Below, piece by piece: positions 1 to 10,286 of a stretch of 64,000 nt of DNA. The stretch's first letter is position 1, and each line of letters opens with the position of its first letter. The DNA is from Allodiplogaster sudhausi. Its lineage: Eukaryota > Nematoda > Chromadorea > Rhabditida > Diplogasteridae. Position numbers and translations under genes: made by a program. The notes beneath the pieces were generated by a model. That model saw only the letters and a list, made by a program, of their open reading frames with translations, was not told the origin of the DNA and did not search any database. The stretch is taken from positions 32,501 to 96,500 of the forward strand of contig CALZFC010000150.1 in NCBI GenBank assembly GCA_945643635.1, written 5' to 3'.

Positions 1-2165
1 GATCGTCTTGGAAAGGAGTTATGTCTTCAGGTAAACTGTTATTATATTCTGTTTTTCTGAATACCGCGTACTGCATAAGAGTACTGTTCAGCCAACTGCA
101 GAGGAAATAATGACAGAGATTGTGGCGCATCACTCCAAGTTGCCTTTCTCTACATTCCCACTTTTGCTCTATCAGACCACTGAAAAATTTCGAGACGAAA
201 TGAATCCAAGGTGCGTTTTCTTTCATTAGACATGAAAACGGACAGATTCGTTAGATTATTCCTTCTTTAGTAGAAAAAATTTTTGACCGAATTAAACGTT
301 TATATATGCGAGGTACTACAAGAAGCTTGCGGCAAATTTTAGATTCGGGCTTGTTCGAGGGAAGCAATTTATAATGAATGACATGTATTCGTTCGATTTG
401 ACGAAGGAAGGCTCAAGCAAGACTTATGAAGAAGTCTGCTCCACCTACGATCGAATCTTCCGAGAGAAGCTTGGTCTTGAAGTGTACAAGGCAAGTTCAC
501 TGTAATGTTCCATGCAATGCAGCAGTGATAAGGAATCCCGTGACTTCTTTGTATTGGCGCAGTTTGGCGTGGCTGTAAAGAGATGGCTGCGTTCTCTTTC
601 TGCTTCTTCCAAATTGGACCGCTTGTCTAATTAATTGTAAAGGTTGAATATTGTTCAGGTAGCTGCGGATGGCAGTGCCCATGGCGGGAGGATCTCACAT
701 GAATATCACATGCTTAATGCGCTGGAAGAGGATGCTTTGCTCCGTTGTAATAGGTTTCTTTTTTCATTTGGCTGAGTTGCTCTTCTGTTAAAAGTTGAAT
801 AGTGAATAGTAAAGAGTTGTGAATTTGCAGCTGCGGCACATTTTACAAGGCAGATGAAAAGAGTGAAGTCTGCTGTGAGGGGGCAAAGAATTCGCGTATT
901 TCGTCCATTGAAGTAGGTTCAATTTGTCTTTCTTGCTTGGTATATCGTAGATTGCTTTATTTTCTTCTTTTCAGGTGGCCCACACATTTGAACTGGGTGA
1001 TAAGTGCTCAGTTCCCTATGGGCTTGTTTATGGCAAGAATAGCCTTCCTCTTCAAATGTGTTGCTTTGGCATTGGAGTTACCAGGTTTACTATTTTCACA
1101 GTTATGGGAGTTGACCTAATACATTTCGAGTTCTTTTTCGGAGTGCGATTGAAAAATTGAAGATGTTTTTTTCACATAAAGTGAGTTTATATGAGCACGG
1201 AACTTATTATTTGTACTTGCTTTTTAATCTTCAATTTGTAAATAGTGTGATTTAAGTTCAGTGCTCAGCAAGGTTGGTGCATGCGCCGTGTTGAATCAAC
1301 CACCCCTCCCACCAGACCTTGTTCAGCACTGTTGAATTTTTTTAATAATGAATGTTGTGTATAGATTGCTGCCTGCGATTATTGAGTTTCTTGCCCGTGG
1401 AGAATGTGTGGATGAGCCGATTCTACGTCTGCCCGTTTCAATTCAGCCTTTCGATGTTTCTGTTGTTGTCACCAAGGTTTGTGGCTTTTCTCTTTCCAAT
1501 TCTTCTTATTATTCCCTGGAACAACAAATAAAAGTATGATTGCAGTCTCTAGGAAGCAGCAGCGTGTTGAGTGAGATTCTCTCAGCGCTTTCCACACTCT
1601 TCTCGGGTCAGCGAGCTACGATTCTTCTGGATGACAGGTATTAACATTATTAGTTGTTTTAAACGTACTGAGAACCAAATGAATATTGCTTGTAGGTATG
1701 AATGGACAATCAGGAGAAGAGTGAAATACGCGGAGCAGATTGGCCTCTCCACTGTAATTGTCCTTGGCCGGCAAACTGAGAAGACTGCAGACTCGGTTAG
1801 TGTTCTTTTTCTCGTTGGTCTAGGGTTCTCCACAAACTTTAATATCTCAAATCGGAAATTCGGTATCAGAATCCCTTTTCGCTTTTGATTAATTTACAAG
1901 TTTTAATTGTGTCTCCAAACGATGACAATTAGGAAAAATCTTTTCGTGGATCCAGCACGGGAGGTCTGGCCCGCCGCGGCAATGATCGGGCTGGGCCTGG
2001 CCGCTGTAATCTTTGGTGGAAGTAACACCGCATCTTTATTCCTAGGGTCCTCTGTATGAATTGTGGTCTTCGGCTCCTCTGGAGGGCGTGCCGCTATCGA
2101 AGAAGGGAGATTTCGATTGTAGCGAACTACTGAATCTCGTGCGGAAAGAAAGGCATTTGTGTTGA
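1..2165 (+). CDS. PARS2: Mitochondrial-type prolyl-tRNA synthetase, 3' part (5' end outside window)
   Basis: Class II aminoacyl-tRNA synthetase that charges tRNA-Pro, most like the bacterial/mitochondrial ProRS form. Exons read as 1-30, 92-210, 343-490, 659-753, 831-912, 975-1084, 1365-1476, 1546-1637, 1696-1795 and 2046-2165, ending in TGA. Recognisable pieces are DRLGKELCLQ followed by PTAEE, then KFRDEMNPR joined to FGLVRGKQF and MYSFD (motif 2 region), GGRISHEY, a CGTFYK pair, and GIGVTR joined to LLPAIIEF (motif 3). The anticodon-binding domain follows (LPVSIQPFDVSVVV, ATILLDDRYEW). The first exon continues in frame off the left edge, so the N-terminus is missing. The intron starting at 491 has a GC donor (AAG/GCAAGT). 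An upstream AG at 311-312 would add nine unusual residues; the AG at 341-342 restores the family sequence, so I chose it. The last exon is short for an anticodon-binding domain, and its junction is less certain than the others. Confidence 0.9.
1922..2059 (+). other. Small GC-rich hydrophobic ORF overlapping the last PARS2 intron and exon
   Basis: A 45-codon ATG-to-TGA frame with a strongly hydrophobic centre (AAAMIGLGLAAVIFGG). Its base composition looks coding and differs from the surrounding AT-rich intron. It overlaps the final PARS2 exon in another frame. It could be an alternative PARS2 exon, a separate microprotein or chance. I do not recognise a family. Confidence 0.2.
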
Positions 2166-2318
2166 ATTTGCAATGTTATGAAGATTGCTCTGTTGTTTTT
2201 GTTGTAGCAATGTTTTAAAAATATAGGTTCATCTTTTGTATCTTAATTAGGATTTCTCAGTTTTTCTGCTCGATTAGTTAAATATCTATGTTTTTGTCAA
2301 GATTAAAGCATACTGGCA

Positions 2319-2324
2319 AATAAA
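2319..2324 (+). promoter_or_regulatory. Poly(A) signal AATAAA for PARS2
   Basis: A canonical AATAAA lies about 155 bp after the PARS2 stop codon, in AT-rich sequence. The stretch from here to about 2660 holds a roughly 50-bp direct duplication (about 2469-2550) but no convincing exon. Confidence 0.5.
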
Positions 2325-2661
2325 GCATTGTCTTTCAGCGCATATACAGTGTTGGATCTGATTTGTTTATGTCTTTGTGAAATATTTTCGTAACTGTTTC
2401 TTTCTACATTTCTGGAAGCTAATAGTTTTGGATCAAATGGAGAGCCCGGAGCCGGCCAGCCTAGTCTCTTCCACTCCAACAACTCGTCAGTTCCCGCCAC
2501 TTCAATCGGTGCCTTCCACTCCAACGACTCGTCAGTAGTCTTCACTTCAATTCATCTTTATCTTACGTATTCCTATCAATATAACAATGGCGTGATAATA
2601 AATTACAGTAAAGTGATATAATGGATGCTTGAGAGAACTCTTATACGGCCCCTGTACTTGA

Positions 2662-4678
2662 GCTGCAAATGGCCTGGACTTGCGTGTGGCCACCTTAAAT
2701 TGCTGGGCCATTCCCTATCCACGGCCCTTCGGCAGCAAGGTTTACACAGTTCATTTGCTTTTATGCCAAGAGAAAACACTTAAAGCTAACAGTTGTTGCG
2801 ATGTGTCTCAAGTACGGGCTTATTATCCTTTTGAATGTACGGTAGGATCGAAGACTTCGCCTGGAGAGACTGGCAGACCAACTTTGCAAGGAGCAATATG
2901 ACGTCGTCGGTCTGCAGGTAAGAGGAGATCTGCTGCAGAGGAGATGTCATTCCATGGCAGGAGTTGTGGTCTGAATACGACTACTTGGAACTGGCAGATC
3001 GGATAGGTGCCGTGTATCCCTTCTGCCACTACTTCCACTCTGGATTCACTGGAAGTGGAGTGGCCGTCCTCAGCCGCCATCCCATTGTCTCCACTCTCAC
3101 GCACAGGTTCTATCAAAGAGAGAATCTCAATACAACTAGAACATGGCTTCCCTTGTCAGTGGAGTGTATTTATCGTTTTATTGTAATTGGAATGTATTTT
3201 GAAGGTATTCGTTGAACGGCTTCGCTCATCACATCCACCGTGGAGATTGGTTTGGAGGAAAGGTTATCATCCAATTCTTCATTCCTACCTATATTTTTTT
3301 CCAGAATTAAATTTTTCGAGTTAAAAGATTAATACTTATATGATGTAATTGAATTAGTGTCGTTCAGGTTGTTGGAATGGTGGAATTGGAAATAGGAGAT
3401 ATTCGAGTGAATTTCTACAGCACTCATCTGCATGCAGAGTACAACCGAATGAATGATCTCTACCTCCCTCACCGGTCGCACTGTCGCAATCCCTTTCATT
3501 TGCTCACTGCTAGATTTCAGGATCTCGCAGGCCTTCGAGTTGTCTCAATTCGTTCGCCACACTTCTCACGGTGCTGACTTCGTCATTCTCACTGGAGATT
3601 TCAACATGGAGCCTGGTGATCTGGGATATCGGCTCATCCTTTCCAACGCTCAACTCTACGATTCCTGGGCCTTCATGCACGGTTCCATCTTCTTCGTACT
3701 TTTTATCTCTCTTTAACAGTTTATTAATTTTTGAGTTATGAGTACGATTTCAGGGAGCAATAACGGGGCGCTTGCAAGGGGGATGACATGCGACCGACCA
3801 GACAACTGCTACACTCCTCGGGGAATGCTCCAAGAGGTCAGAGTCGTGCTGTCCACACTCCAGCTAAAAGTACTTTTCAGCTCGGAGACGGAAAGCGACT
3901 TGATTATGTTTTGTACAAAAATGGAAGATGCAACGGAACTCTTCTCTTCTGTGACACTACTTTCATGAAGATTCCTGGCGAGGTTCTCTTTCTTCCTTTT
4001 ACCTTTTTTTCTAAACAATCTATGTAGTGCCTGTGTACAGTTGTCATCATAATAGTTGATCGCTTCTAAATGCGTCGTGACTGCAAAGAATAGCTATGCC
4101 TTGCAGGATGTTGACTTCTCCGACCACTGCGGAGTCGCTTCTCGCTTCTCACTCGACCAGACATCGCGGCAGGCAAGTTGAATGAATGGGAAGTAGCAGA
4201 GTAGAAGTGAAGTAGAATGAGTAATTGCAGTGCAGCTCAGACTTCGAGCCATACCGACCTCTTCTGAACAGTTGCATTTCTGTTCTGCAAGGGGGAGAAG
4301 AGCGGGCGAGACACGACAGGAAATTCTTCATTGGTTCATTTTTAATTTGTCTGTCTTGTTTTGCAATGAGCTGTTAATTGGAGTGCTCCTTCATGATCTT
4401 CCTGCTCTCAGGCGGGTTCTTGATGCTCCTCGTGCTGATTCTGGCTTCACTTTATCTGGACACTCTCTTCCATGGATTCTCAACTCTCTTCTCCATTCTC
4501 CGGTTGTGAATTCATGGCATTTCCATTGACTGGTGTTATATTTCCATGATGTTTGTGCAGATTTGTAGCGACATTCATAGCTGCATTCTGCGTGTGGTAT
4601 GGTTTCCTCGGCTTGACCATGGAACTCAAGGCACTCAAAGCTGCGAAACAGTCGATGGAGAAGCTACTGAACAACTAG
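2662..4678 (+). CDS. SMPD2: Neutral (Mg2+-dependent) sphingomyelinase, SMPD2-like
   Basis: Membrane-anchored DNase I-fold phosphodiesterase that hydrolyses sphingomyelin to ceramide and phosphocholine. Exons read as 2662?-2739, 2846-2917, 2961-3106, 3205-3262, 3368-3474, 3521-3681, 3754-3836, 3881-3982, 4107-4172, 4231-4333, 4412-4502 and 4561-4678. The opening RVATLNCWAIPYP is the family signature. The metal-binding Glu follows GLQ at an exon junction. HGADFVILTGDFNMEPGD carries the Asp/Asn pair and DFSDHCGVASRF the catalytic His. Two C-terminal membrane segments end the protein (GFLMLLVLILASLYL and FVATFIAAFCVWYGFLGL), as in SMPD2. The donor at 4173 is GC (CAG/GCAAGT). No in-frame ATG precedes the first exon before a stop at 2659, so the start codon lies in an unseen small upstream exon. 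Confidence 0.9.
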
Positions 4679-5084
4679 AAAAAGCGAGAGAAGAAGTACA
4701 AGCAAGAATGAGTTCTGGTCGTGCTCTTTCTTACTCATTTCCATGCATACAACAACGAGAACATTATTTTGAACTTTATGCTTTCAAATACCGAATGCTT
4801 TCATGATATTATTTCACCGTCCGGTTAATGCTTATCTTATGGGACTGACTTTTGTAATGTATTAATTTCGATAGTATTTTTATCTTCAAAATAGCATTCC
4901 TGCAAGGCTGCCGGTAAGATTCGGTTAGATTGCCCGTTTGGGATCGCTCTCATCATATTGGAAGCCATGAAGGATGTGGAATGTGTCGAAAAAGGGTTGA
5001 ATTGTTGTGTATTTACCATCTCTTGTATGCCACCTCAACAGTTGTTCATCTCATGTTGCAACAAAGTAAACATAGCACTTGAGA

Positions 5085-5090
5085 AATAAA
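5085..5090 (+). promoter_or_regulatory. Poly(A) signal AATAAA for the sphingomyelinase gene
   Basis: AATAAA lies about 410 bp downstream of the SMPD2 stop codon. The intervening 4679-5084 has no exon I can support and is best read as 3' UTR. From 5091 to 5399 I see no gene. Confidence 0.45.
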
Positions 5091-5399
5091 GACATTTGGT
5101 ATAACAATAATAGTTGGTTGATATATTTTATTGCAAACCTAATATATTGTATTGCTAAATTATTCCCTTGGTGTAGATTTTATGGAAACGTGATGTGGCA
5201 TATGTACATGCAAATACGAAGGGAGCGGTCGCCATACTGCTTTATTTATTGTGCGACGATACGGTAGCGAGTGAGAATGCCTTCAAGTTTGAGGATCTTG
5301 TGGCATCAAGCCAGAAACCGGAGACATGCATGCCTTTTCTTTTCTATTTAGATGTCTGCTGGTGGATGAGAATATTTTCCCTTGTAATTGCAGCTTGTG

Positions 5400-6868
5400 A
5401 TGAGTAGACTTGTGCAGTGGATCAAGAGAAAGTCCGATCAGAATGTTGTGACGTACTCTCGCTTTGGCTTGCCTGGTTACTAACTCTGTCTCTTTTTCAT
5501 TCGTTCTTCTGATATTTGGATGATTGAAGGCGAAGAGACAGATGAACGGCCTCCTCCCACGCGGATTCATGTTGCTCCATTCAGTGAAGACTTCCCTGCT
5601 CATTTCATCTTCGGCTTGCATGCTCAGCGAGCTGCCTTGGTAGGCTAAGCTTCGTTGTAGTTGAGAATCTCTCTTCTTCTTGCAGGTTGCTTCTGGAATT
5701 GGAATGTCTCTCACCATTTTCATATTTATCTCCGTATTCTTTGAGTTCAACTGGTACGATCAGTCCCGTGGCGTCGATATTCTCGCTCTGAGTTGGTCCA
5801 TTTTATACTTTCAATTCAGTTTATCAAAGCGAAGATTGCAAGAATTCCCCTGACCACCTGGCGGTGATCATAATGTTTTTAAGTTGGTTTGCTTCTTTTC
5901 TTGGTTCTTGGGCTGTTGACGCATTGGCACGTCATTGTCGGAATTAAGAAGGTTTATTCTTACTTTGTGTTTTTAACACTATTTGCTTCTGTTCCGTACT
6001 ACTTTTACCCACTCACTTCCTTTTTGAGGGCGAGGCGCGTTACCTCCTTCCATTCATCACCATCTACACCGTTATGATTGTTTGTGAAGCTGTTCTTGCC
6101 GTTGCAGGAGCGTCAGTTATTTCCTTTTCTCTTTATTCAATCTATGATGAGAGCCTCATCATTGTAGATATCATTATCTGGCACTGTCTTCGATGTCATT
6201 CAGTCCACAGGTTTGTAATTTCTCTTCATTTTCACGATGCCAATTTTACTTGTGATTACGAGTGATTTGGATAGTGATATGAGATGGCAAGCAGATATAA
6301 GTGGTTGTTATGCAGGCCTTCCACTCTCCGGCCCACTCCGCTGCCTGGGCCGAGCAGCATTCTCGTCTCACTCGATCTGTGTGCTTGCCTTCTTCTCTGC
6401 ATAGAGTGCCTCTTCTCCTTGCAGGTTCTAATCGGCTGCGCCCTCTTCCTGGGTGGCCTTATTCTGCAGGGGGCGATGCTCCTTGCAGTGCTCCGCTGCC
6501 GTTCCTTCCTCTCCAAACAGCGAATTCATCACGTGGAGATGCTCGTTGCTCAGAAGAGTGTATGTTTCCTCTTATCTTTGTCTCTCTTATCTCTTCCGTT
6601 CTGCAGCGTTCTAAATGGCCGAGTATAGAGATAGTGCATGGGTGCAGCCCCGCCCCTTCCGGAGGGATGTGTGCAGTGGCGGGGCAGACCATTCAGGCCC
6701 AGAACGAGCCCCAGCTGCAAGGGTTTGTACAACTTTGTAACTCCTTCTTTCTCTGTAGCCAATCCTATGTTCATTAGACCGAGCAGCTCCGAGGTGGCAA
6801 CGGGAGTGGCTGGGAGTGCTGCTGCTGCTCCGCCCACCCGAACCCTCTTTCAATGCTCCGAGCCATGA
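5400..6868 (+). CDS. Small multi-pass (about four-helix) membrane protein
   Basis: Not assigned to a named family. The proposed first exon starts at the ATG at 5400 (MSRLVQWIKRKSD) and ends at 5475. Exons 5530-5639, 5686-5767, 5884-5951 and 6035 onward join in frame. A hydrophilic N-terminus of about 60 residues (containing ERPPPTRIHVAPF) is followed by hydrophobic helices: SGIGMSLTIFIFISVFFEF, GLLLFLVLGLLTHW, RYLLPFITIYTVMIV and, in a later exon after 6425, VLIGCALFLGGLILQG with a basic cytoplasmic end (LRCRSFLSKQR). The pattern 'GIKKxRYLLPFI' before the third helix resembles nematode four-helix and LAPTM-like membrane proteins, but that is only a resemblance. The 3' third (6100-6868) has several alternative splice paths. 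The end is set at an in-frame stop after an Ala/Pro-rich stretch and is weak. Confidence 0.55.
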
Positions 6869-7572
6869 CTCTGCACTGCAGCTCGCAGTCTCCATCTATT
6901 CCTTTCCTTGCCAACTGCTTGTACATTTTCAGCTTTTACATTTTCAGCCTAAGATGATAAGCCTGAATTTGCTTTACTTTCATTCTTTGCAAATGTATTG
7001 CTCATAAATTGCACGATTATTTTCCAAAATTACCTGTGTTTCATCCGGTATTAGACGATTAGGAGCCCATTGCTTAATCTTTATTACGTGTTGCTTTAAG
7101 CCATTTTAACCTTCATCAGATCACAAGCGCGTACTGACTTATCACCTTGTATCATTAATTCGCGTCTTCTACAATTACTTACTTGAGAGCCAATCTTCAG
7201 TATTTTTTATTAAATCAATATTACTAAACGAGCAGTTTTAGCATTGCAAGATAGGCTGGCGATACATGGTTGTAGTGAAATGCAGCAAGAGTTGCGCAAT
7301 CGTACTGTGTACATATGAAATGAGAGATAATGAGGGAGGGCGGCTCGAGCAGCTGCGCGGCCTTTCTAATACGAATGTGTGCACTACCTCAATAATTAAG
7401 ACCCTCGGCATGTCCAACCCCTTCGTTGGCAATTAGGCGAGCTCCTCTATTCATCTTCAGTGATGGCTTTTCATTAGCAATGGTCAAGTAGAAGAGCGTA
7501 ACTGGACTGGCCATCCTTGACATCTCACTTTCATTTTGTATCGTGGTAATAGGATGGTATTGCAGGATTAAG
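6869..7572. other. Intergenic stretch, no gene seen
   Basis: AT-rich sequence with no frame showing conserved residues and no repeat of note. A pyrimidine-rich AG near 7561-7565 immediately precedes the next gene and could be a trans-splice or 5' UTR acceptor. Confidence 0.4.
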
Positions 7573-8268
7573 ATGAGAAGAGGAGATCAGTTCGAGGGGT
7601 GGGATGGCTCTCGGGTGCATGGCCAGCAGGCTTCATTCAGCCAGTCGCCTTTCTCGTCTTCCTTCTCGTCGCAGATGTCATTTAACCACTCCACGCACTT
7701 TGAGAAGTTCGACCTTGTTACCCAGAATGCCAGCATTAATGCTTTGATTAATTGCAGTTGTCCTTCTCAACAGAATAGGAAAATGCCACAGCAAAGAGGT
7801 GGCAAAACTGAGAGGCAAGTTTCGTGAAAGTATTCCCGGCATGAAGATCTATTCCTCTGATTCCAGATCATCCTACGCTCTCTTCTTCCGTCGTTATCAA
7901 GCAGAGCTGCGCAAACGAGGAGAAGTCTGTTCATTCGGGGACATCTCCAGAAGAGTCGCCGCTGCTTGGAAACAACTCGGCCAACTCTCCAAGAAGGTTT
8001 CCATCTCTCGCTTTCTTGTTTGTCTGGACAAATGTCTCTCTCTCCCTATCTTTCTCTGAAGGAACTTCGCCGCGAGAGTATGGAGGAGCGTCGACGTGAG
8101 ATGGAGAAGCGTGTGGCAGCGCGTCTTGAACAGCTGTGCCAGTCCTCCCCCTCCCCTCTCCTCGATTCTTCCCCCCACATTTGTGCCCCTAGACAACTTT
8201 CTTTTGTGCCTAGCAACCACTGTTCACACCTTCATAATGAATACTTTACGCAGTCATATGCCCAATAA
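7573..8268 (+). CDS. Short HMG-box protein
   Basis: Probable DNA-bending or chromatin protein with one HMG box. The first exon, from the ATG at 7573, encodes a Ser/Phe/Gln-rich tail (QASFSQSPFSSSFSSQMSF). A second exon, entering after an acceptor near 7757-7772, carries the box: SSYALFFRRYQAEL (helix 1), CSFGDISRRVAAAWKQL (helix 2) and, after a short intron beginning near 7997 and ending near 8060, ELRRESMEERRREMEKRV (helix 3 and basic extension). A tail of about 45 residues ends at 8268. The SFGDISR.VAAAWKQL pattern fits non-sequence-specific HMG boxes better than SOX/TCF types. The exon 1/2 junction is uncertain. A GC(AAGT) site near 7815 looks like a donor, but the frame reads straight through it. 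Confidence 0.6.
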
Positions 8269-8720
8269 TATTCAAGAACTCTCACATGCTACTCTTCTTC
8301 TAAATATGCTTTAATATGGGAATTATATAAGTTGTTGATAGCTACCGATCCGAAAATAAGAATTTCTATGATATCTACGTATACGGTTTGCAATATTAAA
8401 AGTTTGGCTAACGACAATTCTCTAAACTTAATTATACGAAAGAAGACATGGAGTACCCTTCGAATTTGAACAATCCCGTTATTAACTTTTTTTATCGCAC
8501 GCAGAATAATAGCGCAAATGAGGCATTGTCTATACTTATTCTGGCTTATGCTATAATGTTACGCATAGGAAAAAGATGTTATTTTCCTTATTGTTTGTGA
8601 ACTGCAGAAGTGTAGAGCAGCGGCTTTATTCGTGGATGGCTCGAGTGGGGTTGGGGAGATCGAAGCAAGCAAGCAACGTTCTCAACACTGCTTCCGCTCT
8701 CTTCCGACTTTTCTGCTCTC
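8269..8720. other. AT-rich intergenic spacer between converging genes
   Basis: No supported exon. It separates the plus-strand HMG-box gene from a minus-strand gene, so both 3' ends should lie here. A minus-strand AATAAA sits at about 8775-8780, inside the last minus-strand reading frame. Confidence 0.4.
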
Positions 8721-10135
8721 TCATTTTTCTTCATTCTCGGACATGGCAGGCAGACGAACACTAATAATTGCCCGATTTATTAGCTTGATTTCGAATGAAA
8801 TAACAAACCGGCGAATTCGCCGACTAGGCGATGGAGACGAGGAGTTCTGCGAAGTGGGCGTGGCTCCAGTAATGGGCGTTATCTCGGACGAAGGCGGGGC
8901 TCCAGCGTGAGAAGGCGAGGCAACTACGACTCCGCCCCAGTTCGGGGGAAGGAGCTCGCGATGAACGATGAGCACGTCGAAGAGAAGCTGGCGAGCCTGC
9001 AAAGAAGTCATTGGCTTAGTTTCAAGTAGGTCACACGATTTATGACTGTCTATCTCTGTCTGACAGTGGCCAGTCGGAGAATGTGAGAGCGGAGCGGCTC
9101 GTCGATGTACTCGTCCAACTCCTCTGCCCGATACAGCACGTTCTTCAAGGCGTAGCTCAAGCAACGCAGCACAAGGCGCAGCTCCTGCAAGATCTCCTTT
9201 CTTTTCTCTCCAGGAATCAAGGAATCACCGTGTTAGTGGGCTGGGAGAGATCGCGCTGGAAGAGTGCGCGCACCGCCGCGTTCTGTTCCTCCGGCAGAAC
9301 ATTCTCCAGGTAGTTCACACGCTTCAGAAGGCGAGCGAGACGCAGAGCAACCACAAAGGACGGAGACGACTCCTACAATTCATTCTATGGCCTCTCTCCC
9401 CCCACCAATGAGTCTGCAATACTTCTTGCAAGGGATTAAGCTTCCACTGAAATTGATGTATTCGCTGGTGACTTCGGAGTTGTCCGCCTCGGCGGAGTGC
9501 GAGGGCCGCGCGTTGATGGAGGGGACAGAAGAGTAGCCACCTCGACGAACCGAATACGAGGCCACGCTCTCACTTGGCTCTTTTCAATTACTACTTCAGT
9601 TAGAGATTTAAAATATATTTAGTTGATATGTTCAAACACACCCTGAGTAGCCGTGTGAGTCGGAGTTGAAGTGGAAATGGAAGTGGAAGGAGTGGTGGGA
9701 GTGGAAGGAGTGGAGGGAGCGGATGGAGTGGAGGGAACGGAAGGAGTGGAGGCTGAAGGAGTGGGCGGGGCAGTCGAGGGGCGAGAAGATGCAGCCGGAG
9801 ACGACTTTCCTGATCAATCAAAATTCTTAATTATTTAAATCGCCACAATATAATTGCTGACCTCGATCAGATTCGTCATCCTCCTCCATTGTCCCCTCAG
9901 GCAGTTTATCTAAAAAGAATCGGCATCTAGAGTCATTCCCTTAAAAGAAAGCGTAAAATCGAACTCTCGGAGGCCGAAGGGGAGATGGTGTTGCTGGTCC
10001 TGTTCAGACTGCCGACTATGGGAGGCGGAGCACCCTCCGTTGTCTGTTCAGCACTACCCTTAGCTGACGGCCTCAGACTGCCGGCCTGGGGAGGTGGAGC
10101 ACCCTCCGTTGTCTGTTCAGCACTACCGGTTGCTA
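8721..10135 (-). CDS. Unrecognised gene with Ser/Thr/Pro-rich region and C-terminal helical exons
   Basis: I do not recognise this gene. Exons that chain well in the minus direction are: about 10135-9955 (two copies of a 23-residue unit starting GSAEQTTEGAPPP); about 9909-9864 (LPEGTMEEDDESDRG); about 9810-9645 (a run of Ser/Thr/Pro in short PSTPS-type repeats); about 9567-9380 (SYSVRRGGYSSVPSINARPS); 9372-9229 (48 codons, VVALRLARLLKRVNYLENVL); 9184-9065 (40 codons, LRLVLRCLSYALKNVLYRAE); and a last exon from 8996 (ARQLLFDVLIVHRELLPPNW, then Pro/Ser-rich). The two symmetric phase-0 exons are amphipathic helices, suggesting a helical interaction domain behind a disordered N-terminus. The stop at 8721 lies beyond a poly(A)-like signal, so the true end may be earlier. 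Confidence 0.5.
10010..10135 (-). repeat. Imperfect 69-bp in-frame tandem duplication
   Basis: Two copies of a 69-bp unit encode GSAEQTTEGAPPP twice, followed by QAGSLRPSAK in one copy and IVGSLNRTS in the other. The frame is preserved, and differences are mostly at the 3' side of each unit. Confidence 0.7.
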
Positions 10136-10286
10136 AAAACAGCTTCAATTTATTGCATTCTGACCAAGCGCTTAAGTATACTTTAAACATTTTATTCATA
10201 CATATATATGTACATAAAAAATTACATTTATAAAAGAAATATTTACATGTCTAAAATGAAAGATGAAAATGTGATAATTTGATTAT

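Noticed and set aside
2303..2545. 80-codon minus-strand frame downstream of PARS2
   Set aside because: Reflects a short direct duplication; no splice context and it overlaps the PARS2 3' UTR.
5283..5750. 155-codon minus-strand frame
   Set aside because: Antisense shadow of the membrane-protein exons, which carry the convincing reading frame on the plus strand.
1..8268. A nematode operon of four plus-strand genes
   Set aside because: Gaps of 0.5-0.7 kb are larger than the usual 100-bp operon spacing, and no SL2-type signal can be recognised by eye.
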